Below are positions 15,949 to 25,100 of a stretch of DNA of 32,263 bases, one piece after another (position 1 is the first letter of the stretch; the number at the start of each line of letters is the position of its first letter). Origin of the DNA: Deltaproteobacteria bacterium (GTDB lineage Bacteria > Myxococcota > B64-G9); NCBI GenBank assembly GCA_030591445.1, contig JAUVBB010000016.1:1-32263 (forward strand). Direction: 5' to 3'. Position numbers and translations under genes: made by a program. The notes below the pieces were generated by a model. It worked only from the letters and a program-made list of their open reading frames with translations, was not told where the DNA came from and made no database searches.

Positions 15949-16954
15949 TCAGCACCGGCCGAAGCGCCGTATTTCCCGCCGTCGTTTTTTACAGGGTAGC
16001 CTGATTGGCACGGTGGCGGGTGTGAGTGGCGGTCTGGTCTGGCAGTTGCGTTCTGGCAAACAGAAGCCGGCTACCTTTATTGGCCGGGCTTCCGATTATC
16101 GTGCAGACTTTGCTCAACTGATTGGCGCAGGCTTGCAAGAACTTGGTTGGGGGCCCGCGCAGATACGGCAAAAGCGAGTGCTGCTCAAGCCCAATCTGGT
16201 AGAGCCGCACGCCCAGGCCGAGCAGATCAATACCCATCCCCAGGTAGTGCGCGGGGCCGCCGAGGCTTTTTTGCGCATGGGGGCCCGGCAGGTGCTGGTG
16301 GCCGAAGGGCCCGGACACCGGCGTGATACCTTGCTGGTGCTGGAAGAGTCGGGTCTGGCCGAGGCCTTGGCTGAAGATCGGATCCCGTTTAGCGATCTTA
16401 ATTCCCAGGCGGGTTGGATCTTGCCCAATCGCGGTGCTTGGACCGAGATACCGGCTTTTCACTTTCCGGCGATCTTGAACCAGGTCGACCTGATCGTGTC
16501 CTTGGCGAAGATGAAAACCCATCATTGGGCAGGCGTGACTCTGTCGATGAAGAACCTCTTCGGAGTCATGCCGGGCATGATCTACGGTTGGCCCAAGAAC
16601 GTTTTCCATCAGGTCGGTTTGCAGGCTTCGATTCTGGATATTACCGCCACCCTGCGTCCACATTTTGCCATCGTCGACGGCGTCATCGGCATGGAGGGCG
16701 ATGGTCCCATCATGGGCCCGGCCAAGGCGGCCGGGGTGGTAGTTATGGGCCGCTCCTTGCCCGCGGTCGATACCGTTTGTGCCCGAATCATGGGCATCGA
16801 TCCGACCCAAATTCCTTATTTGGACGTGGCCGCACGCCGGCTGGACCCCAGAGTGAAAAACGGTATCTGGCAAAGGGGAGAGTCTATCGCCACCGTGCAG
16901 ACCGACTTTCAGCTTCTGCCCCATATCCGCGCGCACCAAGGCATTCGACTTTGA
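15932..16954 (+). CDS. Tat-exported DUF362 protein
   Basis: This 340-residue protein begins with a twin-arginine signal (ISRRRFLQGSLIGTVAG), so it should be exported folded, possibly with a cofactor. The remainder matches DUF362: VLLKPNLVEP, NTHPQVVRGAAEAFLRMGA, SLAKMKTHHWAGVTLSMKNLFG and VDGVIGMEGDGPIMG. DUF362 domains are sometimes fused to 4Fe-4S ferredoxin modules; none is present here and the mature part has very few cysteines. The biochemical role of the family is not settled. It overlaps the gene before it by 17 bases and the gene after it by four. Its location outside the membrane separates it from the cytosolic enzymes of the same set. Confidence 0.85.
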   Translation: MTQPTDQHRPKRRISRRRFLQGSLIGTVAGVSGGLVWQLRSGKQKPATFIGRASDYRADFAQLIGAGLQELGWGPAQIRQKRVLLKPNLVEPHAQAEQINTHPQVVRGAAEAFLRMGARQVLVAEGPGHRRDTLLVLEESGLAEALAEDRIPFSDLNSQAGWILPNRGAWTEIPAFHFPAILNQVDLIVSLAKMKTHHWAGVTLSMKNLFGVMPGMIYGWPKNVFHQVGLQASILDITATLRPHFAIVDGVIGMEGDGPIMGPAKAAGVVVMGRSLPAVDTVCARIMGIDPTQIPYLDVAARRLDPRVKNGIWQRGESIATVQTDFQLLPHIRAHQGIRL

Positions 16955-18213
16955 GCAAACAGCAGGCAAAAAGCAGCGCGGGCCCTACCCAGGGCTCCGA
17001 GCGTATCGTTGCTCTGGATGTGCTGCGTGGTTTTGCCTTGCTCGGCATCTTGATCATGAACATCCAGTCCTTCGCCATGCCTTCGGCGGCCTACACCAAC
17101 CCCACCGCCTATGGCGATCTACAGGGGAGCAATCTGCTGGTTTGGTTCTGGTCTCATGTGCTGGCCGATCAGAAATTCATGGCGCTCTTCAGCATGCTCT
17201 TTGGCGCCGGCGTGGTTTTGATGGCGGATCGGGCCGCGGCTAGTTCCCGCTCGCCGGCCGGCATTCATTACCGGCGCATGGTTTGGCTGGGGGTTTTCGG
17301 TTTGGCCCATGCCCATTTTCTGTGGTACGGCGACATTCTATTTTGGTACAGCCTCAGCGGCATGGTCGTTTTTCTTTGGCGAGGCAAATCACCCCTTTGG
17401 TTGCTTTCGGCAGCGCTGGTCATGCTGCTCATTCCCAGTTTGCTGATGGTGCTAGGCGGCCTGAGCATGTCGCTATGGCCGGCCGAGCTCAAGGCCGAAG
17501 CCGCCCAGATATGGTTGCCCTCGGCAGAAAGTATTGCTCGCGAGCTGCTTGCCTACCGCGACAGCTATTGGGGACAGATGCCTCAGCGGAGCAGCCAGGC
17601 CCTGGGCTTGGAGACCTACGTGGTGGTGTCCTTTGCTTTCTGGCGTTGTAGCGGTTTGATGCTGATGGGCATGGCTCTGTTCAAGCTGGGGGTTCTCAGC
17701 GGCGCCCGCAGTAAGAAAGAGTATGCCCAGTTACTGGCACTCTCGCTGCTGGTTGGCTTGAGCCTGGTATTGATCGGCGTTCATCTCCATTTCGAGGCTG
17801 GCTGGAGCTTGGAATACTCCTTCCTGTTTGGCATGCAGTGGAACTATTGGGGTGCCATCGGGGTGAGTTTGGCCTGGACGGCTTTAGTTATGTTGGCCTG
17901 CCAGAGCCTGCCCGCCGGCTGCTTGCGCCCGTTGGCCGCGGTGGGCCAGACCGCGCTGAGCAATTACCTCCTGCAGTCGATTGTTTGCACCTGGATTTTT
18001 TACGGCCACGGCCTGGGGCTTTACGGCACGGTCGAGCGCAGTGGCCAGTTGGCCCTGGTTCCAGTAATCTGGGTTTTTCAAATCCTGGCTTCCATGCTCT
18101 GGCTGCGCAGTTTTCGCATGGGTCCCTTTGAGTGGTTGTGGCGATCTCTGATCTACCGCCAGCCCCAGCCTTGGCGGCGGCAAAAAGCAAAGTCAGGGAC
18201 GGACGGGGCATGA
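16951..18213 (+). CDS. DUF418 (YeiB-like) multi-pass membrane protein
   Basis: This protein of about 420 residues starts at TTG 16951, forming a TTGA overlap with the DUF362 stop. The ORF track's extension to 16414 is a shadow of that gene. The N-terminal ERIVALDVLRGFALLGILIMNIQSF is the typical first helix of YeiB/DUF418 proteins, and the C terminus ALSNYLLQSIVCTWIFYG...GPFEWLWRSLIY matches the DUF418 domain. There are about ten predicted membrane helices. The family is related to acyltransferase-3-type membrane proteins and its substrates are unknown. Within this operon it could move or modify a lipid-linked or small product. It overlaps the radical SAM gene by four bases (ATGA). Confidence 0.87.
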   Translation: MSKQQAKSSAGPTQGSERIVALDVLRGFALLGILIMNIQSFAMPSAAYTNPTAYGDLQGSNLLVWFWSHVLADQKFMALFSMLFGAGVVLMADRAAASSRSPAGIHYRRMVWLGVFGLAHAHFLWYGDILFWYSLSGMVVFLWRGKSPLWLLSAALVMLLIPSLLMVLGGLSMSLWPAELKAEAAQIWLPSAESIARELLAYRDSYWGQMPQRSSQALGLETYVVVSFAFWRCSGLMLMGMALFKLGVLSGARSKKEYAQLLALSLLVGLSLVLIGVHLHFEAGWSLEYSFLFGMQWNYWGAIGVSLAWTALVMLACQSLPAGCLRPLAAVGQTALSNYLLQSIVCTWIFYGHGLGLYGTVERSGQLALVPVIWVFQILASMLWLRSFRMGPFEWLWRSLIYRQPQPWRRQKAKSGTDGA

Positions 18214-19172
18214 AGACCTTTGGCTTTCAGTGGCATTTGAGTGATCGTTGCAACCAGCGTTGTGCCCATTGCTATCAAGAGGATTTTACCGGGGCTAGCG
18301 AGCCGACCTTGTCGGTCCTACTGCAGATGGCCGCGCGGGTATTGCCGGCGCTGGCCGATACCCAGGTCTCGGTCAACCTGACCGGGGGTGAGCCTCTGCT
18401 GCTTAGCCATTTACCCGACTTGATCAAGAGCTTGGCCGGGTACCAAAATCTAGTTGAAATGAACCTGATCTCCAATGGCACGGTACTGGCCGAGGCGGCG
18501 CTTTCGGCCATGGCCCGCGAGCCCAAGTTTGGGCAATTGAAGATATCGATCGAATCGGCAGAGGCCCGGGTTCATGACGCCATTCGCGGTGAGGGCAATC
18601 TGGCCGTTTTGCGCAGGAATCTGCCTCGCTTGCGAAAAGCGTCGGGGCGGCCTTTGGTGCTGATGGCCACCTTGGCGCGCTATAATCTTTCTGGCATCGA
18701 ATCATTGCTTCGCTTTGCCGAAGACCATGGTGCCGCCGGCATTATCTTCGAGCGCTTTGTGCCCATGGGCCGAGGGGACCGGCTGCGCGATCAGGTCCTG
18801 GGCGGTGATGAATGGCTCCAGGCTATCGAAAGCATCGTGCGGGCCTCGGGGCTGGACGCAGATCCGGCCGATTTGCCAGCCTATCGCGCCTTCTGGCTGG
18901 CGACCGGGATCGAAGCCGAGGAGCCGCGTCGGGGCGCGCTTTGTAATCTGGGTGCCGGCTCCATGGCCCTGATGCCGGACGGGACCGTTTTTCCCTGCCG
19001 CCGCCTGCCCATTGCCGTGGGTCAGGTGCTGACCGAACCATTCGCGGCCATCCGCGCGCGCTTGCGGAAATACCAGCCGGGTGGGGACTGTGTCGGTTGC
19101 CGGGCGCTGGCAAACGCGCTAAGCGAAGATGGTTGCCAAGATGATTCCGAGTCTCCGCTTGTGCTATTATAA
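18210..19172 (+). CDS. Radical SAM protein with SPASM-like C terminus
   Basis: This 320-residue enzyme carries the radical SAM triad C14, C18, C21 (RCNQRCAHCY), followed by NLTGGEPLLL (SAM-binding GGE motif) and LKISIESAEARVHDAIRG, as in the PqqE/anSME/peptide-maturase group. The C-terminal part has cysteines in GALCNLG, TVFPCRR, DCVGC and DGC, consistent with a reduced SPASM or twitch domain holding an auxiliary Fe-S cluster. Relatives modify peptides or other small substrates, but I see no precursor peptide next to it. The ATG at 18210 overlaps the DUF418 stop; the ORF track's start at 18132 lies within that gene. It is the last enzyme gene of the set before the kinase. Confidence 0.88.
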   Translation: MKTFGFQWHLSDRCNQRCAHCYQEDFTGASEPTLSVLLQMAARVLPALADTQVSVNLTGGEPLLLSHLPDLIKSLAGYQNLVEMNLISNGTVLAEAALSAMAREPKFGQLKISIESAEARVHDAIRGEGNLAVLRRNLPRLRKASGRPLVLMATLARYNLSGIESLLRFAEDHGAAGIIFERFVPMGRGDRLRDQVLGGDEWLQAIESIVRASGLDADPADLPAYRAFWLATGIEAEEPRRGALCNLGAGSMALMPDGTVFPCRRLPIAVGQVLTEPFAAIRARLRKYQPGGDCVGCRALANALSEDGCQDDSESPLVLL

Positions 19173-19177
19173 GAGGC

Positions 19178-22150
19178 ATGACAAACCCCACCATTGAGGA
19201 CAATACCCTGGCGTCCATTGGGGATGAGGACGAGGGTGAATGCGGGGGGAGTGATCTGCAGCTTAAGGCCGGGACCTATGCCGGTCGCTATATGATTCTC
19301 GAACAAATTGGCCGGGGTGGCATGGGAGTGGTCTACAAGGCCTATGATCCGGAGCTCGACCGCAAGATTGCCCTGAAATTGTTGCGGGTGACCGGCAAAT
19401 CCGCTTCCCGGGCCGACCGGGCTCGGGATCGACTGTTGCGCGAGGCCAAGGCCTTGGCCCAATTGTCCCATCCCAACGTGGTTTCGGCTGTTGATGTGGG
19501 CACGCTGGGGGATGATGTTTTTGTGGCCATGGAGTTGGTAGAGGGCCAGACCTTGATGCAATGGATAAAGGACGAGAAGCCGAACCAACGGAAAGTGGTT
19601 CAGGTCCTGATCCAGGCGGGCCGTGGCTTGCAGGCCGCGCATCAGGCCGGTTTGATTCACCGGGACGTCAAGCCCGACAACATCATCGTGGGCGCGGATG
19701 GAAGAGTGCGCGTGCTCGATTTTGGTTTGGCTCGGGCGGCGTCGATTGACGAAATGATTGCCGAGGCCGAACAAAGGCAACGCGAGACGGCGGCCTTGGC
19801 CACGCCGAACCCGGATCCGACTGGGGTCACGCTCTCCGGTGACAGTCAGTCCGGAACCGCCAGTTTGCGAACGCGTATGACCTTGGCTGGGGCGGTGTTG
19901 GGTACGCCTGGTTACATGGCTCCCGAGCAATATCTGGGCCAGGATCTTGATGAACAAGCCGATCAATATTCTTTTTGTGTCTCCCTGTACGAAGCCCTCT
20001 ATACTTACCGGCCCTTTGAGGCCACCAGCTACCGTGAGCTAAAAAGCAAAGTCACCACCGAGCCGGTTGGTCCGCCGCCGCCCAACAGCAAAGTACCGGC
20101 CTACTTGCGGCGTATTTTGCTACGCGGCTTGGCTACCAAGAAGGAAGACCGTTACCCTTCTTTGACCGAGCTGCTGTTTGATCTGGGCAAGGACCCATGG
20201 CGGGTTTGGCGCCGGGTGATCCTGGCTGCCGTGGTGGCCCTGCTGGTGGTTGCAAGTTTCGTCACCGCGGCTGCCTACCAGGCGAGCAAACAACGTTTGT
20301 GTCAGGCGGCGGCCGAGCGTCTGGCCGGGGTCTGGGATGAGCCGACCCAGCAAGCCGTCGAGCGTGCCTTTTTGGCCACCGATCGCTCTTATGCCGGCGA
20401 CACCTTTGCGCGGGCTGACAAGGTACTTTCTCAGTATGCCCAGGCCTGGGTGACCATGCGGACCGAGGCTTGTGAGGCCACCCACTTGCGCGGAGAACAG
20501 TCAGAGCGGCTCCTGGACAAGCGCATGCACTGTCTCGATCGCCGGCTGGGGCAGTTTGGCGCCCTGACCCGATTGTTTGCGGCCCAGGCCGATGGCGCCT
20601 TGGTCGACAAAGCGGTAGCGGCGGCATCGGCATTGCCCAAACTGGCTCTTTGCGCGGACAGTGAGGCCTTGATGGCCACCAGCCCACTGCCCAACGATCC
20701 CGCGCTGCGCGGACAAATTGAAAAAGTTCGACAAAACCTGGATCGAGCTCAGGCTTTTTTGCGCGCGGGAAAATATCCCGAAGGGAAACAACTGGCGAAA
20801 CAGATTGCGCAGCAAGCTCTAGCCCTGGATTTCCCTCCGCTTCAAGCCGAGACAGAATATCTGTTGGGTTTTTTGCTGAAAGAAATGGGCGATGCCAAGG
20901 CCGGAGAACTTCGTTTGAAGCAGGCCCTGCATTTGGCCGCGGTGGCCAAAGACGATCGGCTGATGGCCAAGACGCTTGCCGAGTTGGTTCAGGTTTTGGG
21001 CGATGAGCAGGCCCGTTATGGCGAAGCGATCGAGATAGGTGTTTTGGCCGAAGCGATCGTGATTCGCGCTGGTGAGGACCCGGTGCTGGAGGCTCGCACC
21101 CTGGCTCGCACCGGTATTGTGCGGGCCCGCATGGGCGAACTGGCCGCGGCCCGAAAAGACTTTGTCCGCGCCATTGGCTTAGAAGAAAAGGCCCTGGGTC
21201 CGGAGCATTTGCATGTAGCTTCGGGCAAAGTGAATCTGGGTGCCATTCTTTTTATGCAAGGCCACTTTGCGCAGGCGCGTAAACAACACCAAGCCGCGCT
21301 TGCGATCATGGAGAGTGCGCTGGGTCCCAACCATCCAGATCTGGCCAAGCCCCACATCAATCTGGGCAATGCCCTCAACTCCATGGGTGAATTTGATGCT
21401 GCCGGGAAACACTATCGTCGGGCCTTGGAGCTTTGGGAGGCGGCGCTGGGACCGGACCATGTCAAGGTGGCGTTCACCGTCAACAACCTGGGCGATGTTC
21501 TGGAAAAGCAGGGCAAGTTGGCGGAAGCCTTGCAACACTATCAACGCGCGGAGAAGATTCTGGAAAAAGTCTATGGCCAACAACATCCAGCCCTAGCCCA
21601 GGTGATTGACAACATCGCCAACATCCATGCGCAACAGGGTAAGACGACCGAGGCTCGGGCCTTGTATCGGCGCGCCTTGGCCATCCGGGAAAAAGCACTG
21701 GGGCCCGACAATTATGAAGTGGGGGACTCGTACTACAAGCTGGGCAGTACCCTGGCCCGAGAGGGCAAGATCGAACAAGCCCTGGTTTTACTCGGTCGGG
21801 CCCTGGGTATTTGGGAGAAGGCTCTGGGTCCGGACCACCCAAAACTCGCCCATGCCCTGATCGATATCGCGGCTTGTCGGCAGGATCAGCAGGCGCCCTT
21901 GGTGGCCTTGCCCTTGTTGGAAAGGGCCCTGAAGATCCGCAAAGACAAGCAAGTCGATCAACTCCTGCAAGCCGAGGCGCAATTTGCCTTGGCCCGGGGA
22001 CTTTGGGCCGCGCATCGAGACCGCGATCGAGCGCGGGAATTAGCCCGTAAAGCGCACGCGATTTTTGCAAAGGCCGGCCAATCTCAGCAGCTTAGGCTCG
22101 GTGAGGTCGATGCTTGGCTGGCCAAGCATGGCCAGAAAGCGTCTCGTTAA
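19178..22150 (+). CDS. Receptor-like Ser/Thr protein kinase with TPR domain
   Basis: This 990-residue Hanks-type kinase has its kinase domain at about residues 38-340: G-loop IGRGGMG (44-50), K67, HRDVKPDN (161-168), DFG (181-183) and GTPGYMAPE (242-250). All key residues are present. An insertion of about 55 residues separates DFG from APE. One membrane helix follows (about 346-367), then an outer region with a conserved block (GEQSERLLDKRMHCLDRRL) known from myxobacterial kinases, and at least six 42-residue kinesin-light-chain-type TPRs. It lies five bases after the radical SAM gene and may be co-transcribed. The AGAGG upstream is almost touching the ATG, so the true start could be slightly further in. 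It is paralogous to the gene at 29817. Confidence 0.93.
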   Translation: MTNPTIEDNTLASIGDEDEGECGGSDLQLKAGTYAGRYMILEQIGRGGMGVVYKAYDPELDRKIALKLLRVTGKSASRADRARDRLLREAKALAQLSHPNVVSAVDVGTLGDDVFVAMELVEGQTLMQWIKDEKPNQRKVVQVLIQAGRGLQAAHQAGLIHRDVKPDNIIVGADGRVRVLDFGLARAASIDEMIAEAEQRQRETAALATPNPDPTGVTLSGDSQSGTASLRTRMTLAGAVLGTPGYMAPEQYLGQDLDEQADQYSFCVSLYEALYTYRPFEATSYRELKSKVTTEPVGPPPPNSKVPAYLRRILLRGLATKKEDRYPSLTELLFDLGKDPWRVWRRVILAAVVALLVVASFVTAAAYQASKQRLCQAAAERLAGVWDEPTQQAVERAFLATDRSYAGDTFARADKVLSQYAQAWVTMRTEACEATHLRGEQSERLLDKRMHCLDRRLGQFGALTRLFAAQADGALVDKAVAAASALPKLALCADSEALMATSPLPNDPALRGQIEKVRQNLDRAQAFLRAGKYPEGKQLAKQIAQQALALDFPPLQAETEYLLGFLLKEMGDAKAGELRLKQALHLAAVAKDDRLMAKTLAELVQVLGDEQARYGEAIEIGVLAEAIVIRAGEDPVLEARTLARTGIVRARMGELAAARKDFVRAIGLEEKALGPEHLHVASGKVNLGAILFMQGHFAQARKQHQAALAIMESALGPNHPDLAKPHINLGNALNSMGEFDAAGKHYRRALELWEAALGPDHVKVAFTVNNLGDVLEKQGKLAEALQHYQRAEKILEKVYGQQHPALAQVIDNIANIHAQQGKTTEARALYRRALAIREKALGPDNYEVGDSYYKLGSTLAREGKIEQALVLLGRALGIWEKALGPDHPKLAHALIDIAACRQDQQAPLVALPLLERALKIRKDKQVDQLLQAEAQFALARGLWAAHRDRDRARELARKAHAIFAKAGQSQQLRLGEVDAWLAKHGQKASR

Positions 22151-22154
22151 ATTT

Positions 22155-25100
22155 CTATTTGCCTGGTCTTACGCAGCGGGGATAGTGGGCGGAGTCAATA
22201 AGGTCAGAAAAGACGCCGGCCACTTTGTAATGGAAGGCGATGCCCCACATTTTTGGAATTTTTGAATAAGGGTCAATCGTCTCGGTGGCTGACCAGAAAT
22301 CGAAGTATTCGCAAGATTCTTCCCATAAGGGCGACCAGAAGCAGCCGTCACCTGAGACCGGATCGGCGCCGAAGCAGGTGCAGCTGTCTACTCCGCCCTT
22401 GTCCAGGCAGTCGATCTCCTCGCAGGCACCGGCGATCACCATGCATCTGCCTCTGGGATCGAGTTGTTTACAGCCTTCGGCCAGGGTGCGCAGTTGGGAG
22501 ATGTTGGGCAGGGACCAGGTTCGACCGTGCCGCGCGCATATCTCGTAGGCCAGTTCCCAGCTTACCCGCTCTTTGCTCAGGTTGTGAGTCCAACTCTGGT
22601 CGAATTCCGAGTCGTATAGCTCGCCTTCGTTACAGGCCCACCAGCGTTCATCAAGCCGCGCATCGACACAACCATTGGTGGAGCATTTTTCATAGTCTTC
22701 GCAGCGATCGAAAAGTTCGGGCTTGTTCCAGATCAAGCTGCCGTCACAAGCGGCGCCCACGCCCGAGCACATGCGTACTTGGGTATTTAGGTACAAGCCG
22801 GTGCCACAGCCGGTGCCTTCGAGGCAGTTGAATTCCTCGGCCACCGAGGGGTCACAAACATGATCGTTGCTGTGAAAGATGGGCTGGCAAGTACCGGCGG
22901 AGCAGATGTTTTCGCGCACACAGGGCTCGGTCACGCTGCCACAGGAGATGCCACTCAAGGCGGTCCAGGCGTGCGGGTTTTGGCCCGGATCGCAGACTTG
23001 GCACTCATAGCCGTCGCGGCGGGTAGTGGCCGCATAGCAGGCACCGTCGATCAGGCACCAGTCGACCAGCAAGTCATGTTGGCAGCTGCCGTCGCTACAG
23101 AGATCGGCGGTACAGCTTATGCGGTCGTCGGTGCAGGTCGCGCCGTTGTCCGGGGCGTAGGTGCAGCCCACGACGCTGTCGCAGAGGCCGGTCTGGTAGC
23201 ACTCGGCGGGCGTGGCGCAGCTTACCGGCCTGCCGCTACAGATGCCGGCGTTGCATTGCTCATCTTGGGTACAACGGTCGCCGTCATCGCAAGTTTGGCC
23301 GTTGGCTGCGCCCGCGTTTTCAACACAGACACCCAACTCACAAGTGTCGACGGTGCAGGGATTGCCGTTATAGCATTCCTTATCGTCGGTGCAGTCGATG
23401 CAGTCGGCGTCGTCGAGATCGATGTAGCCATCGCAATCGTCGTCGGCAAGGTTTTGGCAACTTGGCTCACCGGGTGCGCCCTCGGCTTGGTTGGTGGGGG
23501 TCAGGGTATTTTGGCAGGCGCCGGTGCCCAAGCAGATGTCGGTCGTACAGGGGTCCCAATCATTGCAGTCGGGGTCGATTTGGCAAGGGGCTTCGATACA
23601 ATCCTGATTGGCATCGCAGATCAGATCATCGGCACATCGATTGTCGTCGGGAAGGTGCTTACAGACGCCGTCCATACAGACATCGCGGGTGCAGGCGATG
23701 CTATCTGCCGGACAGGCTTCGTTGTCGACTTGGGCCGGGTTGGAGCACTGGCCGGTAGCCTGGTTGCAGACGCCGGCCAGGTGACACTCGTCCTGGGCTT
23801 GGCACTGGACCGGATCCGAGCCCACGCAAATGCCTTGTAAACAGGTATCGAGCCGGGTGCAGGCGTCAGCGTCGTTGCAGGAACCCGTGTTTTTGGGCGG
23901 GTTGCTGCACAGGCCGGTTTTCGGGTCACAGCTGCCGACCTCGTGGCAATCGTCCTGGGCCGTGCACTGCACTGGCGCGGTACCTACGCACACGCCCTGC
24001 AGGCAGCGGTCGGTGGTGGTACACAAATCACCGTCGTCGCAGCTGCCTTCGCTGAGCGCTGGGTTGCTACAGGCCCGGTTGGTACATTCGTCGGCGGTAC
24101 AAGGGTTGTGGTCATCGCAGTCTTCAGGACCGTCACACTCGACACAATCCGGATCTGCCTCATCGACCAGTCCGTCGCAGTCGTCGTCTTCCAGGTTTGC
24201 GCAGTTGGCGTGACCCGCTGGTCCCTCCATGTCAGGTTTGGGAGTCATGGTGTTGCTGCAGGCGCCATCCGCTTGGCATTCGTCCAGGGTGCAGCTGTCT
24301 TGATCATCACAGTCGAGGGCGTTTTGACAGGGGGGCACCACACAGTCAGCGGTGAGGTCGCAGACCCGATCACCGCTACAGAAGTCGTCATTGACCAGAT
24401 GGGTGCATACCCCGGCGCGACAGAAATCGTCGGTACAGTCGACGCCGTCGCTAGTGCAGATCGCGTTGTCGTCCATGGCCGGATAAGCACATTGGCCGCT
24501 TTGCGTGTCACAGGCACCGTCATGGTGACAGTCGTCGGCGGCCGGGCAGACCACGGGGTCGGTGCCTTCACAAAGGCCGCTCTGGCAGGCATCTCTGCGG
24601 GTGCATTGATCGCCATCGCTACAAGCGCTGCCTTCGGCCAGGGGCGTGTTGACGCAGACGCCGGCCACGCAGTCATCTTGGGAACACTGGTTTTGATCGT
24701 CGCAGTCAGCGGCCTCGGTGCAATCGATGCAGTTCGGATCGGCCGCGTCGCTGAGCCCGTCGCAATCATCGTCGATGCCGTTACTGCAGCTGGCATTGCC
24801 GGCGGGGCCTTCGCTGCCTGGGTTCTCCTGGTGCAGGTTCGAACAGTTGCCATCCGCGCCGCAGCTGTCGACAGTGCAGGGGTCAGCATCCAGGCAATCA
24901 TCGTCTTGGCTACATGGTGGTTCCTGACAGCCGGCTTGCAGATCGCATATCTGACCCTGGGCACAGAACTCGTCGGCCGGCGCGTTGATGCAAATGGCTC
25001 CTTGCTCGCTCTCGGTACAGCTGTCAGCCGTACAGTCGATGCCGTCCGCGCAGTCGATGCTGCTGCCGCTTTTGCAAACCCCTTCGCTGCAGATCTCCGC

